Assembly: GCA_964544155.1 (NCBI GenBank)
Contig: CAZJAH010000003.1
Span: forward strand, 1-64,000
Origin: CAZJAH01 sp964544155
GTDB taxonomy: Bacteria; Bacteroidota; Ignavibacteria; Kapaibacteriales; UBA2268
Direction: 5' to 3'
Length of the DNA stretch: 64,000 nucleotides
The notes below the pieces were generated by a model. The model did no database searches. It had not been told where the DNA came from and saw nothing but the letters and a program-made list of their open reading frames with translations. Both the position numbers and the translations under genes were made by a program. Numbering within the stretch: position 1 is the stretch's first letter; each line of letters starts with the position of its first letter. Shown in pieces: positions 1 through 7,759 of this stretch.

Positions 1-38
1 TTTAAAAGCTCATGGAAAATGTTTCCTGGCGATTCCAT
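1..38 (-). CDS. possible 5' end of a gene leaving the window
   Basis: An ATG at 38..36 on the minus strand opens a frame that reads MESPGNIFHELL and runs off the window edge without a stop. A weak purine stretch (AGAAG) lies just before the ATG. It would be the next gene downstream of the lipoprotein at 99..740. Twelve codons are too few to name a family, so this is only a candidate. Confidence 0.25.
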   Translation of the reverse strand, partial: MESPGNIFHELL

Positions 39-98
39 CTTCTAATCAAAGCACAACTTCAGGCGTGTTAACAGCCCTAGCGGATTAAATCAACTTGA

Positions 99-740
99 TC
101 ATTTGGATTTCCATTCCTGATCGACAATTGTGATCCTCCCGGGATAAGTAATCGGCCCGAGTGAAGTTTTTACGGTTGGCCTGGCATCGAGCTTAATTCT
201 AGCCGGGCTGCCGTTCACTCCTCCTATAGCCAATGCTAAGTTAATAAGGCTTTCATATCCTTTGTCGTCAAAGAAATCATAGAGATCGAGCTGCATGTTT
301 AAAGGTATAATCGTTGCATTGCCGGTTCCCGGAACAATGAAGTCAGTTCCGATATCGCCGTTGATTGTCATCTTATTATCTATTATAAGCCTGTAATCGA
401 GGCTTGTGATGGTGGCAGAAGTCTGTCTTGTCTGCCCTGAGCCGTCATTAGGATTACGAGCGCCTACATTAAGGGTAAAGTTCGCAGGCAGTTTGTTCGA
501 CCTGAAAGCATTTGTAAGCTTAAGGCCGTCGGATATAGAGAGATCTTTTAATTTACTCTTATCATTAAGAGAAACACCGGCCAGCCGGAAACTATCCACA
601 CTTTCGAGTTTGAATTCAAGCCTTTTCAAATCGTCGAGTGATTTTTTGATTTCTTTAAATGTTTCGCAGCCCTGGTAAAGGATAAGGCCTGCCGCCAAAA
701 AAACAGCGGCCAAAAGGAATTTTTTAATATTCATTTTCAA
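99..740 (-). CDS. LEA14-like (WHy-type) exported lipoprotein
   Basis: 213 residues. The N-terminus has Lys residues, a hydrophobic stretch of about 15 residues, then GC at residues 24-25, which suggests a lipoprotein signal with a non-classical lipobox (LYQGC). The mature part has the beta-rich pattern of the LEA type 2/WHy family: a 'NPN' turn after a strand ('LNVGARNPND'), then paired strands with 'YRLIIDNKMTINGDIGTDFIVPGTG'. Members are small membrane-tethered proteins linked to stress tolerance; the molecular role is not established. The start ATG is followed by a second ATG two codons later, so the start may shift by six bases. Stands alone on the minus strand with AT-rich flanks. Confidence 0.6.
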   Translation of the reverse strand: MKMNIKKFLLAAVFLAAGLILYQGCETFKEIKKSLDDLKRLEFKLESVDSFRLAGVSLNDKSKLKDLSISDGLKLTNAFRSNKLPANFTLNVGARNPNDGSGQTRQTSATITSLDYRLIIDNKMTINGDIGTDFIVPGTGNATIIPLNMQLDLYDFFDDKGYESLINLALAIGGVNGSPARIKLDARPTVKTSLGPITYPGRITIVDQEWKSK

Positions 741-783
741 ATTTGGATTAATTAAAAAAAATCCGGATTAATTAAAATAAATA

Positions 784-814
784 GCGGAAACTGCTTTTAT
801 GACGCAGTTTCCGC
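784..814 (-). terminator. rho-independent terminator after the response regulator
   Basis: An 11-bp perfect inverted repeat (784-794 and 804-814, GCGGAAACTGC) with a 9-base loop lies just past the stop of the response regulator. Read on the minus strand it is followed by a T-rich tail (ATTTATTTTAATT). Confidence 0.8.
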
Positions 815-835
815 AAAATATATTTAACGGGCTCA

Positions 836-1315
836 TTAAACTTCGGCTTCTTCAAGCATTTTTCTTGCCTCGTCGCTTCCAATTTTCCCGTCGATCATTT
901 GATCGAGTATGTTCGCGAGGTTTTGCGATTTTTTCTTTTCCAGGTTCAGGCTCGATAACAGTTTGACTTTGGCAATAAGGAGTTTTTCTTCGATGGGTTT
1001 ACTCAGAAAGTCATCAGCGCCGGCTTCAATAGATTTTAACTGATTGGCAACGTCATTTAATGCCGTAACGATGACCACAGGAATATGCTTTGTACTTTCG
1101 TCATCCTTGAGCCTTTTTACTGTCTCATAGCCATCCATCCTGGGCATCATAACGTCGAGAACCACCGCATCGGGGTGTCTCTCGGTTACTTTTTCTAAGC
1201 AGTCAATGCCGTCATAGGCCTCTTTAGCTTCATAGCCGTTGGCTTCCAGGTATCTTCTTAATAGTTTCGTTGTAATCTTATTATCATCTACAACCAAAAT
1301 AAACGGTTTGTCCAT
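836..1315 (-). CDS. single-domain response regulator with short C-terminal tail
   Basis: 159 residues from the ATG at 1315..1313. A longer frame continues upstream to 1504, but the added residues look like translated AT-rich spacer, while the receiver domain begins at 'MDKPFILVVDDNK'. The CheY-like receiver (residues 4-120) has the acidic pair Asp10/Asp11, the phospho-acceptor Asp54 in 'VLDVMMPRMDGY', a conserved Thr ('VIVTA') and the switch Lys ('FLSKP'). The last 35 residues are charged and helical ('GKIGSDEARKMLEEAEV') with no DNA-binding fold, so output is probably by protein contact. No kinase gene is next to it. It is transcribed away from the thioredoxin gene at 1610, sharing an AT-rich divergent promoter region. 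Confidence 0.85.
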   Translation of the reverse strand: MDKPFILVVDDNKITTKLLRRYLEANGYEAKEAYDGIDCLEKVTERHPDAVVLDVMMPRMDGYETVKRLKDDESTKHIPVVIVTALNDVANQLKSIEAGADDFLSKPIEEKLLIAKVKLLSSLNLEKKKSQNLANILDQMIDGKIGSDEARKMLEEAEV

Positions 1316-1609
1316 GGGGTTTACCTTATCAAAATTAATGGCCAAATACTCTTTTGCAATTATAACATGGAATACTAAAATAATAAAATATTTTAAAAAA
1401 ACAGCTTTAAAACGTGTATTTTTCATTAATTTAAGAAAATTACGCGCCAAATAAAAAGGAAACAAACATATCCTTGAATAGTATGTTTGTCTTGATAAAG
1501 ACATTTCTTTGAAAAATATCTTAGAGCCCTGTTACATTTTTAAATATTTACTGTTATTTAGTTGAATCTAAAAATAGTTGAACTTTAAATTAATATTCGG
1601 AGCAACAAA

Positions 1610-2125
1610 ATGAGTATAAAGATTTTTTTTGCAATCATTTTCGCCGCTGTTTTGAGTTTTGCATGCTCTAAAAACGAGGCAGTCAACCAGCCTGCCGATA
1701 AAAATACTGGCCATGAAGTTGGCGATATGGCGCCGAATTTTACCATAAACACGGCGCAAAATGGAGAATTTGTTCTAAATGCCAATAAGGGCAGGGTCAT
1801 ACTTCTCGATTTTTGGGCTTCATGGTGCGGCCCCTGCCGATCCTCTACTCCTCAAATGATTGATCTATACGAGGATTACAGTGACAAAGGACTTGTAATG
1901 ATAGGATTATCTTTCGATTACGAGGAAGGGACATGGACTGATTATATTGAGAAAAATAGCATGAAATGGCTTCAGGCATGGGATCACAGGCGTGATATAC
2001 GCGACCTATTCGCTATTCCGGGAACTCCTTATACTGTGATTATAGATAAGGAAGGAAAAATAGTCTATAATAATCTTCGGTCGGACTTTTATCTCAGGCA
2101 GGAGCTCGATAAACTGCTGAATTAA
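1610..2125 (+). CDS. TlpA/ResA-like thioredoxin, exported lipoprotein
   Basis: 171 residues. A hydrophobic leader ends at 'LSFAC' (Cys at residue 20), suggesting a lipid-anchored protein outside the cytoplasmic membrane. The rest is an AhpC/TSA-TlpA fold: 'GDMAPNFTINTAQNGEFVLNANKGRVILLDFWASWCGPC' holds the redox-active CxxC (WCGPC), and the cis-Pro loop is 'FAIPGTPYTVIID'. This family reduces disulfides in c-type cytochrome maturation or in secreted proteins. No cytochrome maturation genes are nearby, so the substrate is unknown. Single gene, convergent with the rel/DUF1697 region. Confidence 0.85.
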   Translation: MSIKIFFAIIFAAVLSFACSKNEAVNQPADKNTGHEVGDMAPNFTINTAQNGEFVLNANKGRVILLDFWASWCGPCRSSTPQMIDLYEDYSDKGLVMIGLSFDYEEGTWTDYIEKNSMKWLQAWDHRRDIRDLFAIPGTPYTVIIDKEGKIVYNNLRSDFYLRQELDKLLN

Positions 2126-2143
2126 CCTGATAATTTTGCTGAA

Positions 2144-2421
2144 TTAACGGGCTAGGACAAGTTCAAGTATCTTCCTGACGCTGTTCAGGTTGCGGCTTGT
2201 AGCCTGTGTCTTTAGTTTTTTCTCGAAAATATTATTGGATAACTTCGATTTACCGTATCCTCCCGGGCAGTATAAATATATGACGTCTTCCTTATAAATG
2301 ATGATATCCCCGGGGGCGGAATATTTTGTATAATCATCTGAATCGAATGATTCCGGTTTTTCAAATAGGAATGTGATGAATATCTTTTCCTGCTCAATAG
2401 GGTTTTCGTTATTTTTTACCC
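2144..2421 (-). pseudogene. C-terminal remnant of a DUF1697 protein
   Basis: Directly behind the rel stop codon, in another frame, 91 sense codons run to a TAA at 2146..2144. The translation contains 'VIYLYCPGGYGKSKLSNN' and 'TQATSRNLNSVRKILELV', the typical C-terminal half of DUF1697 proteins ('..YLHCPNGyGrSKL..', '..TTRNWNTV.KLLEL'). Whole family members are about 180 residues with a conserved N-terminal 'LLRGINVGG' region; that half is absent because rel abuts. There is no ATG, GTG or TTG anywhere in the frame after the upstream in-frame stop, so it is most likely a truncated dead gene. Its frame has stayed open, so the truncation may be recent. Confidence 0.75.
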
Positions 2422-4689
2422 GTTATAGAGCTTTTCAACTTTCTTTACTCCCGGAACCCGGTAAATTTCACTGATCATATTATCAACATGCTCCGGTGAT
2501 TTAATATCAAGGCTGACAATGCCTTCAAACATATTATCATTTGTATCGAATGAAACGCCGTTTATATTAGCTCCGTCGAAAGCCATAATTATCCTGGAAA
2601 TATCATTCATCATGGCAGGACGGTCTTCACCGGTAATGGCGAGGTCGGTAATCTGCTTTTTGGGGTTAATTTCATCCCAGGTTATGGAAATAAGCATGGG
2701 GTTTCCGCTCGAAAGCAGTCCGCTTATCCTTCTGCAGTCGGATCTGTGGATGACAATCTCGTCATCGGCAACCTTGTATCCCTTAATATGGTCGCCTTCT
2801 ACGGGATTGCAGCAGGGAGCGATTATAACAGTGCGGTATCTGCCGTTTCTTTTGATGTAACCGTCAGCGATTCCTTTAACAGCATTCTGCTTAAGTAATG
2901 CATTATTATCAGTTCGCGTGAATTCGCGGGAATCTCTGACTCCGTTCCGTATCTTGATCCTGAGGAGATGAATGATCTTTTCAACGCTTATCTCATCATT
3001 TCCCAGTGCCAGATAGAACTCATCCTCATTTTCATAACCAATGGATTTTAGTATTTCTTCGAATAATTCCCTGTCAGTTTTAACGGAATTATCCTTACAT
3101 GCCTTCTTCCAAATCAGCCTGCCTTGGTCTATAGCAGCACGGCGCTCATCACGGAGATATTTATGTATCTGGGATTTTGCCCTTGAAGTCACAACGAATT
3201 TGAGCCACTCGCTGTTAGGCTTCTGATTTTGTGAAGTAAGTATCTCAACCTGGTCGCCATTGCGTAGCCTGTGGTTCAAGGGGACTATTCTGCCGTTGAC
3301 TTTAGCGCCAATGCAGTGGTAGCCGATTTCGGTATGGATATCAAACGCAAAATCAAGGGGTGTTGAATCCTTGGGAAGAGTCCTGAATTCATTTGCCGGA
3401 GTAACTACATTTATTTCATCCAGGAAAATATCCCTGCGAACACTTTCCATTAGCTCCCTGGTAACGGGGTCGCCGGCGTTCTCGAATATTTCCCTTACGA
3501 TACTCATCCACTCCTGGATATTTCTGTCATCAAGAACTGACTGAATATTCAAAGGGCCGCGTTTATAATTAAAATGCGCTGCGACTCCGCGTTCGGATAT
3601 TTCATGCATTGTCTTTGTGCGTATCTGCACTTCGACCGGTTTATTATCAATTCCAACCACAGCGGTATGTATCGACTGGTAGCCGTTTTTTTTCGGACTT
3701 GAAATATAATCCTTGAAAGTTTCCGGTACAGGCGGATAAACTGAGCCGACGAGCCCGTAAACATAAAAGCACATGTAAGGGTCGTCGCTATCCAGTATGA
3801 TTCTTACGGCAAAAAGATCGTATAGCTCATCGATGCCTTTTTTGCGTATTTTCATTTTATTATAAATCGAATAAATATGCTTCGGCCGCCCGTGTATTTC
3901 GAATTTAAGTTTGTTTTTCTTTAAGAATTCATCTTTGGCAATTTTTTCTTTAATAGGAGAAATAAGCTGTTTAATGTATTCTTCGCGGTCTTTACGGGTG
4001 CCGTAAAGAGTTTTTTTAATCTCGTCATAAGCAGGCCTGTTGATGTATTTAAATGAAAGGTCTTCAAGTTCCCATTTGATATTTCTAAGGCCGAACCTGT
4101 TAGCGAATGGCGCGTATATTTCTAAAGTTTCTTTCGCGATCCTAATCTGTGTATCGGGAGAAATGAACTGTAGGGTCCGCATGTTGTGCAGTCGGTCGGC
4201 CAGCTTGATAAGAATTATCCTTACATCTTTAAACAGTGAAAGCAGCAGCTTGCGGTAATTTTCAAGCTGGTTCAAATGATCAAGCTTGTATGATTCGATA
4301 TATCTTATCTTGCTTATACCTTCTACTATATCGGCAACAGTGGATCCGAATTCTGAGCGAAGATCCTTAACAGTATATTTATCGGGATCGTCAAGCGTAT
4401 TGTGCAGAAGCGCTGCCACCACAGAAGTTTCATCCAGTGGGATCTCGTTCATTACTATCATTGACACAGCCAGAGGATGGGTATAATAGGGCATCCCGGA
4501 TTTTCTGTTCTTATCTTTATGTACTTCATAGCAGGTATGAAAAGCTTTCTTTATGATTTCAATATTTGGATTTGGAAGGGTTTGTTTGCATTTATTGATC
4601 AAAACCTCAAGATCAGCATGGGCGCTTTCGCCTAAAATGTATTGCTTATCGCCCTTGCGGATAATTTTTTTAATATCTATATTAAACAT
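2416..4689 (-). CDS. rel: Rel/RelA-SpoT family (p)ppGpp protein with atypical hydrolase motif
   Basis: 757 residues with the long-RSH layout: HD hydrolase domain (about 30-200), synthetase (about 260-390), TGS (about 425-490, 'LPKDSTPLDFAFDIHTEIG'), linker with Cys pair 'CCNP', and C-terminal ACT (about 680-757). The synthetase looks intact: 'GRPKHIYSIYNKM', 'YDLFAVRII', 'SPKKNGYQSIHT', 'EVQIRTKTMHE'. The hydrolase keeps the first His ('YYTHP') and 'KLADRLHNMRTL', but the metal-binding HD reads His-Asn and the following ED reads Asp-Asp ('LLHNTLDD'). The RFKD motif that marks bifunctional enzymes reads TFKD. It may therefore act mainly as a (p)ppGpp synthetase; this is inference. Single gene with a DUF1697 remnant directly after its stop. 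Confidence 0.92.
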   Translation of the reverse strand: MFNIDIKKIIRKGDKQYILGESAHADLEVLINKCKQTLPNPNIEIIKKAFHTCYEVHKDKNRKSGMPYYTHPLAVSMIVMNEIPLDETSVVAALLHNTLDDPDKYTVKDLRSEFGSTVADIVEGISKIRYIESYKLDHLNQLENYRKLLLSLFKDVRIILIKLADRLHNMRTLQFISPDTQIRIAKETLEIYAPFANRFGLRNIKWELEDLSFKYINRPAYDEIKKTLYGTRKDREEYIKQLISPIKEKIAKDEFLKKNKLKFEIHGRPKHIYSIYNKMKIRKKGIDELYDLFAVRIILDSDDPYMCFYVYGLVGSVYPPVPETFKDYISSPKKNGYQSIHTAVVGIDNKPVEVQIRTKTMHEISERGVAAHFNYKRGPLNIQSVLDDRNIQEWMSIVREIFENAGDPVTRELMESVRRDIFLDEINVVTPANEFRTLPKDSTPLDFAFDIHTEIGYHCIGAKVNGRIVPLNHRLRNGDQVEILTSQNQKPNSEWLKFVVTSRAKSQIHKYLRDERRAAIDQGRLIWKKACKDNSVKTDRELFEEILKSIGYENEDEFYLALGNDEISVEKIIHLLRIKIRNGVRDSREFTRTDNNALLKQNAVKGIADGYIKRNGRYRTVIIAPCCNPVEGDHIKGYKVADDEIVIHRSDCRRISGLLSSGNPMLISITWDEINPKKQITDLAITGEDRPAMMNDISRIIMAFDGANINGVSFDTNDNMFEGIVSLDIKSPEHVDNMISEIYRVPGVKKVEKLYNG

Positions 4690-4995
4690 TCGCGCCGATT
4701 ATAAATATTTTAGAAAATTTTTTTCAGGATATCTATACGAAAACTCAGACATGACGTTTCAGGATATTCCCATAATTTCGATTAATTTCTAAAACTGAAC
4801 CTCTACGGGCCATAAAACGTTTGGCTGTATAATAATAATGCGATCCACTTTCTGTGTAATTAATAACGATTTATAAAATCTAATATTTATACCTTATCAA
4901 GTTTATCATATATATGCCGAAAACAATTACATAAATATAATTTTCTGATTATTTTTATCAAATAATTACAAATTTACGAAAAAAAGTCCTCAGTC
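4690..4995. other. AT-rich divergent intergenic region
   Basis: 306 bases between the divergent starts of rel and the 92-aa gene. It is very AT-rich and has no protein-like frame. A short sequence TTTCAGGATAT occurs twice (near 4725 and 4758). No RNA gene or strong promoter motif was recognised; it must hold the promoters for both directions. Confidence 0.5.
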
Positions 4996-5274
4996 ATGAA
5001 ATTAATTAAGCTAAACAGGCTCAAACGCTTACTTAAGCCTCGCAGTTATTTCGAGGAACTTGCCGAATACGGCTTGCTCGAAAGCTATCTTAGTACATTT
5101 TTCAGCGATAAATATCAGAATGACGAGGATTTTAAAAATGAGATGATCGAACTTCTCTACCGGCATTCACAAAGCGAAGTTGCTGAAGTAGAAAAGCATT
5201 ACATGCAGGAATTGATAAGAAGTTTATCCTATTTTAATGAATATACCAGGCAATGCAGAGAACAAAAGCAATAA
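4996..5274 (+). CDS. unknown 92-aa helical protein
   Basis: Not recognised. 92 residues, basic N-terminus ('MKLIKLNRLKRLLKPR'), then an acidic, mostly helical body rich in Glu, Leu and Tyr; no signal peptide or membrane segment. Its last 22 bases overlap the start of the next gene in a different frame, so the two are very likely co-transcribed and translationally coupled. The pairing suggests a partner or regulator of the coiled-coil membrane protein that follows. Confidence 0.6.
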   Translation: MKLIKLNRLKRLLKPRSYFEELAEYGLLESYLSTFFSDKYQNDEDFKNEMIELLYRHSQSEVAEVEKHYMQELIRSLSYFNEYTRQCREQKQ

Positions 5275-6236
5275 GCCCCGAAATCCAGGGACTGTTCGAT
5301 GTGATAAAAAAGCAGGCTGAGGATTACAATACTGCCTTTGCCCTCATTGAGCAGGAACTTGAGCATGTAGCTCTTCTGCGCAGAAATCTTAACATTGAAA
5401 GAGATGAATACAGGGATAAGATTGATAAACTGATAATTGAGCTTAAAGAAAAAGTAGATGATACTCTTATTTACCTCGGGCAGCAGCTACAAAGAAGCAA
5501 AGAACTTGTTGATGACTTAAGTGGAATTAAAGAGCTGCGGTCTGTGCTCGATAATACCAGAATTGAAATGCAGGGAATCAGGAATAATATCTCAGGCTAT
5601 GAAGCCGACCTGGAAGAAATGAAAAAAAACTATTATTCTCTTATTTCCGCTTTCAGGGAAAAATCTGAATCCAGGCTCGATGAAACCCTCAATATGCTGG
5701 AATCCACAATAAACGACAAGATCAAAGATGAAGGAAGGAGAATCGAAGCCTCAATTGCTCTCAGGCAGAAAGTTCTTGACGGCAAGCTCCAAGGCTATGA
5801 GAAAATCGCCTGGACTATCAACGAAAGAGTTAATTCCGACCTGACTGCCATGGGAAGGGAAATAGACCAGCTTAAAAGTATTGCGACAGGGATCAATTCA
5901 GTCGCTGATACCCATAACCGGGAATTGCTCGAAAAAATAATGCAAATCAATAACCGCCTGAATGATAAATCTAAACTGATTGAAGATATGTTCGAGAAAT
6001 TCGAAAAATATGAATTTGCCGGAAAAAATATGAGCAAAAGCGATCAGTCAGCCGATGGCCAGTCACAAATGTTTATTGATCACATAAATAAATTGCAGGG
6101 CCTTATTGATACACAAAAACATGAAATAGGCCGGCTTGATGAAAAGATTGATTCATCCCGCAGTAAGATCAATGTTGCTGTTGCTGTAGCAGCGATCAGC
6201 ATTATCGGCCTTATCATTTCATTTATCATGGGATAG
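5253..6236 (+). CDS. coiled-coil protein with C-terminal membrane anchor
   Basis: 327 residues, no family recognised. Residues about 10-300 are almost uninterrupted amphipathic helix rich in Glu, Lys, Leu and Ile with few Pro or Gly, as in long coiled coils (for example 'ISGYEADLEEMKKNYYSL'). The last 22 residues are a single hydrophobic segment ('VAVAVAAISIIGLIISFIMG') with basic residues before it, so it is probably tail-anchored with the coiled coil in the cytoplasm. It overlaps the 92-aa gene by 22 bases. A scaffold or tether role is plausible but not shown. Downstream lies non-coding repeat sequence. Confidence 0.7.
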   Translation: MQRTKAISPEIQGLFDVIKKQAEDYNTAFALIEQELEHVALLRRNLNIERDEYRDKIDKLIIELKEKVDDTLIYLGQQLQRSKELVDDLSGIKELRSVLDNTRIEMQGIRNNISGYEADLEEMKKNYYSLISAFREKSESRLDETLNMLESTINDKIKDEGRRIEASIALRQKVLDGKLQGYEKIAWTINERVNSDLTAMGREIDQLKSIATGINSVADTHNRELLEKIMQINNRLNDKSKLIEDMFEKFEKYEFAGKNMSKSDQSADGQSQMFIDHINKLQGLIDTQKHEIGRLDEKIDSSRSKINVAVAVAAISIIGLIISFIMG

Positions 6237-6256
6237 TATATCTGAGCTGTTTGCAG

Positions 6257-6514
6257 AAATGTCATTCTGTACGCAGAGAAGAATCCAAGGAAGGCCCGGG
6301 GTGGTGCGCTGAGGAATTTCCGGATAAAAAAGCCATCTGCTTCTGTCCGCACCCCATCGCCCGGAACCGGCTCTGCGAGCCGTTCCCGGCCACTTCCCAT
6401 CAGAGAGGGAAAGAAAATGGAAAGAGTATAACTATAAAAATATCAATAACTTACAAATCATTTTCCCCTGCTCCGGGAGTAATGGCATGCTGAAAGCGTG
6501 ACGGGGTGGAGCGG
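6257..6514 (+). repeat. dispersed intergenic repeat, copy A
   Basis: This non-coding stretch is built from repeat modules. The core 6388-6514 matches 38236-38370 over about 125 bases with roughly 80% identity or better by eye, same orientation. Shared blocks include GGCCACTTCCC..TCAGAGAGGG, GAGTATAACTATAAAAATAT, TCATTTTCCCCT and the hairpin GC-TGAAAGCGTG. A 'TGTCATTCTG...GAAGAATCC' module lies at 6257-6288, and 'GGTGCGCTGAGGAA' at about 6303 recurs after copy B. A short frame through the region has no protein-like character. No genes for mobilisation are near. Confidence 0.7.
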
Positions 6515-6612
6515 TCGTTAGAATATCGCCTTTTTAAACAGAGCATCTCAGGCGCGGAAGCTATTTGTCCGTTATGTGCTTAAATTGAATTAATTGATTA
6601 TGAGATTGGGAA

Positions 6613-6891
6613 TCAGCCAAAATATTTGAGCCATAGCGCCATGGCAGCCGCCGTAAATAGTGCCGTACTAAAGGATATAAAGCAGGCTTTGGATAGGCCG
6701 TCGTTCTTATTTCGGTAAGTAAAATAAATAAGCAGGCTTATTACCATGAATACAAAGCTGTATGCCGTACCCCATATAAAGAAAACGGCGCCGTGAGGCT
6801 TCCCGAGGCTAAGGTCGAACGCAAGTATTGACGCCATACCCGCGAAATAAATGATTAACCCGGCGGCCAGGTATTTTCTATTAACAGGCAC
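6613..6891 (-). CDS. small membrane protein, three predicted segments
   Basis: 92 residues, family not recognised. Three hydrophobic stretches (about 8-26, 36-57, 70-88) separated by short charged loops ('YRNKNDGLSK') predict a small integral membrane protein. It starts with GTG at 6891..6889, inside the last codons of the DUF1801 gene (11-base overlap), so the two are translationally coupled. Function unknown. Confidence 0.6.
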   Translation of the reverse strand: MPVNRKYLAAGLIIYFAGMASILAFDLSLGKPHGAVFFIWGTAYSFVFMVISLLIYFTYRNKNDGLSKACFISFSTALFTAAAMALWLKYFG

Positions 6892-7309
6892 CGGATTGAT
6901 TGCCGCTCCTAATGCTTTTTACAGAGTTTTCTATCATTTCGCGGAGAACATTTTTATCAATGTCATCAAGCTTTTTAATATAAAGGCATGATTTACCTGT
7001 TTTATATTTGCCGAGCTTTGATAGATACTCTCCCCGGCTTGTCAGGCCTGACAGTATATAAATCGAGAAATTCTGCTTGCGCGGTGAGAATCCTGCCTCG
7101 AACCAGTCGCCCTCGCGTCCGCTTTCATATTTGTAGTGATAATCGCCGAATCCGATTATACTGCCTCCCCACATTTTGGGCTCAGCTCCGGTTACTTCCT
7201 TAAATATGCCGAGGATTTCGAAGGCATCGGCTCTTTTCTTTTCATCATCTATTTTATTTAAAAAATCATTTACATCAGCGTCATTTACTTTGGTTTTCAG
7301 CTCAGCCAT
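6881..7309 (-). CDS. DUF1801 (YdhG-like) protein
   Basis: 142 residues from the ATG at 7309..7307, which has GAAAGGGAAAG in Shine-Dalgarno position; a TTG five codons upstream is less likely. Diagnostic DUF1801 pieces are 'EKKRADAFEILGIFKEVTGAEPKMWGGSIIGFGDYHYKYESGREGDWFEAGFSPRK'-type sequence (start and end given here only as landmarks near residues 20-80), 'YILSG' and the C-terminal 'GKYKTGKSCLYIKKLDDID'. These are small soluble proteins of unclear biochemistry, related to the YdhG/iron-chaperone frataxin-like fold. First gene of a two-gene unit with the small membrane protein. Confidence 0.8.
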   Translation of the reverse strand: MAELKTKVNDADVNDFLNKIDDEKKRADAFEILGIFKEVTGAEPKMWGGSIIGFGDYHYKYESGREGDWFEAGFSPRKQNFSIYILSGLTSRGEYLSKLGKYKTGKSCLYIKKLDDIDKNVLREMIENSVKSIRSGNQSGAC

Positions 7310-7370
7310 AACTTTCCCTTTCAATTAAATAATTATTTAAATTTCCGACGGAAGAGTATACGGGTAATTT

Positions 7371-7553
7371 TTATTCCCCGGCCCATTCGCGGAAGCTTTT
7401 TGCTCTTTCCACGCTTACTATGGCGCCGTCATCAGGGGAGGGAGGTTTCAGGCCCAGCTTTATCCTGCTGCGTGATAGCGCGGCCATGGATTCGATTGAG
7501 TCGATATTTATAATATACTTTCTGTTTATCCTGAAAAAAGTTCTTGCTTTCAT
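7371..7553 (-). pseudogene. LytTR DNA-binding domain fragment
   Basis: 60 residues. 'FFRINRKYIINIDSIESM' followed by 'AIVSVERAKSFREW' is the second half of a LytTR domain (consensus 'F.RiHRSyIVNld.I..i....pVSR.r...f'). A complete LytTR domain is about 100 residues and usually follows a receiver or membrane part; here the frame is closed by a TAA four codons before the ATG, and the other frames upstream do not give the missing first half. It is probably a decayed remnant, though expression as a tiny protein cannot be excluded. Confidence 0.6.
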
Positions 7554-7693
7554 GATGCCCTTCCATTAATAATGAAACAAAAAATAATGATCAAATCATT
7601 TAACTGCTTCAAAATTAATTCCCATGGCAAGGCTTTAAAAGTATAAGAGGATGAAAGCGCTGATTGGCATGATGAGCGTGCATCATAAAGATA

Positions 7694-7720
7694 AAAGGCG
7701 GAACCCCGGGTTCCGCCTTT
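7694..7720 (-). terminator. rho-independent terminator after lysine 6-transaminase
   Basis: A 13-base inverted repeat (7694-7706 and 7708-7720, AAAGGCGGAACCC/GGGTTCCGCCTTT) with minimal centre sits 40 bases past the lat stop. On the minus strand it runs into TTTTATCTTT. Confidence 0.8.
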
Positions 7721-7759
7721 CAACGTATATAAGTGAAATATCAGATATACCGAAATAGA

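Noticed and set aside
1316..1504. N-terminal extension of the response regulator
   Set aside because: The residues are hydrophobic/basic spacer translation and the receiver domain begins at the internal ATG at 1315.
2405..2425. Programmed frameshift from rel into the DUF1697 frame at the A-run
   Set aside because: The rel TAA comes before the run of A in the reading direction, so ribosomes would stop first. Known Rel proteins also end with ACT, not DUF1697.
6251..6493. 80-codon frame through the dispersed repeat
   Set aside because: Runs across repeat modules, low-complexity translation, no start signal.
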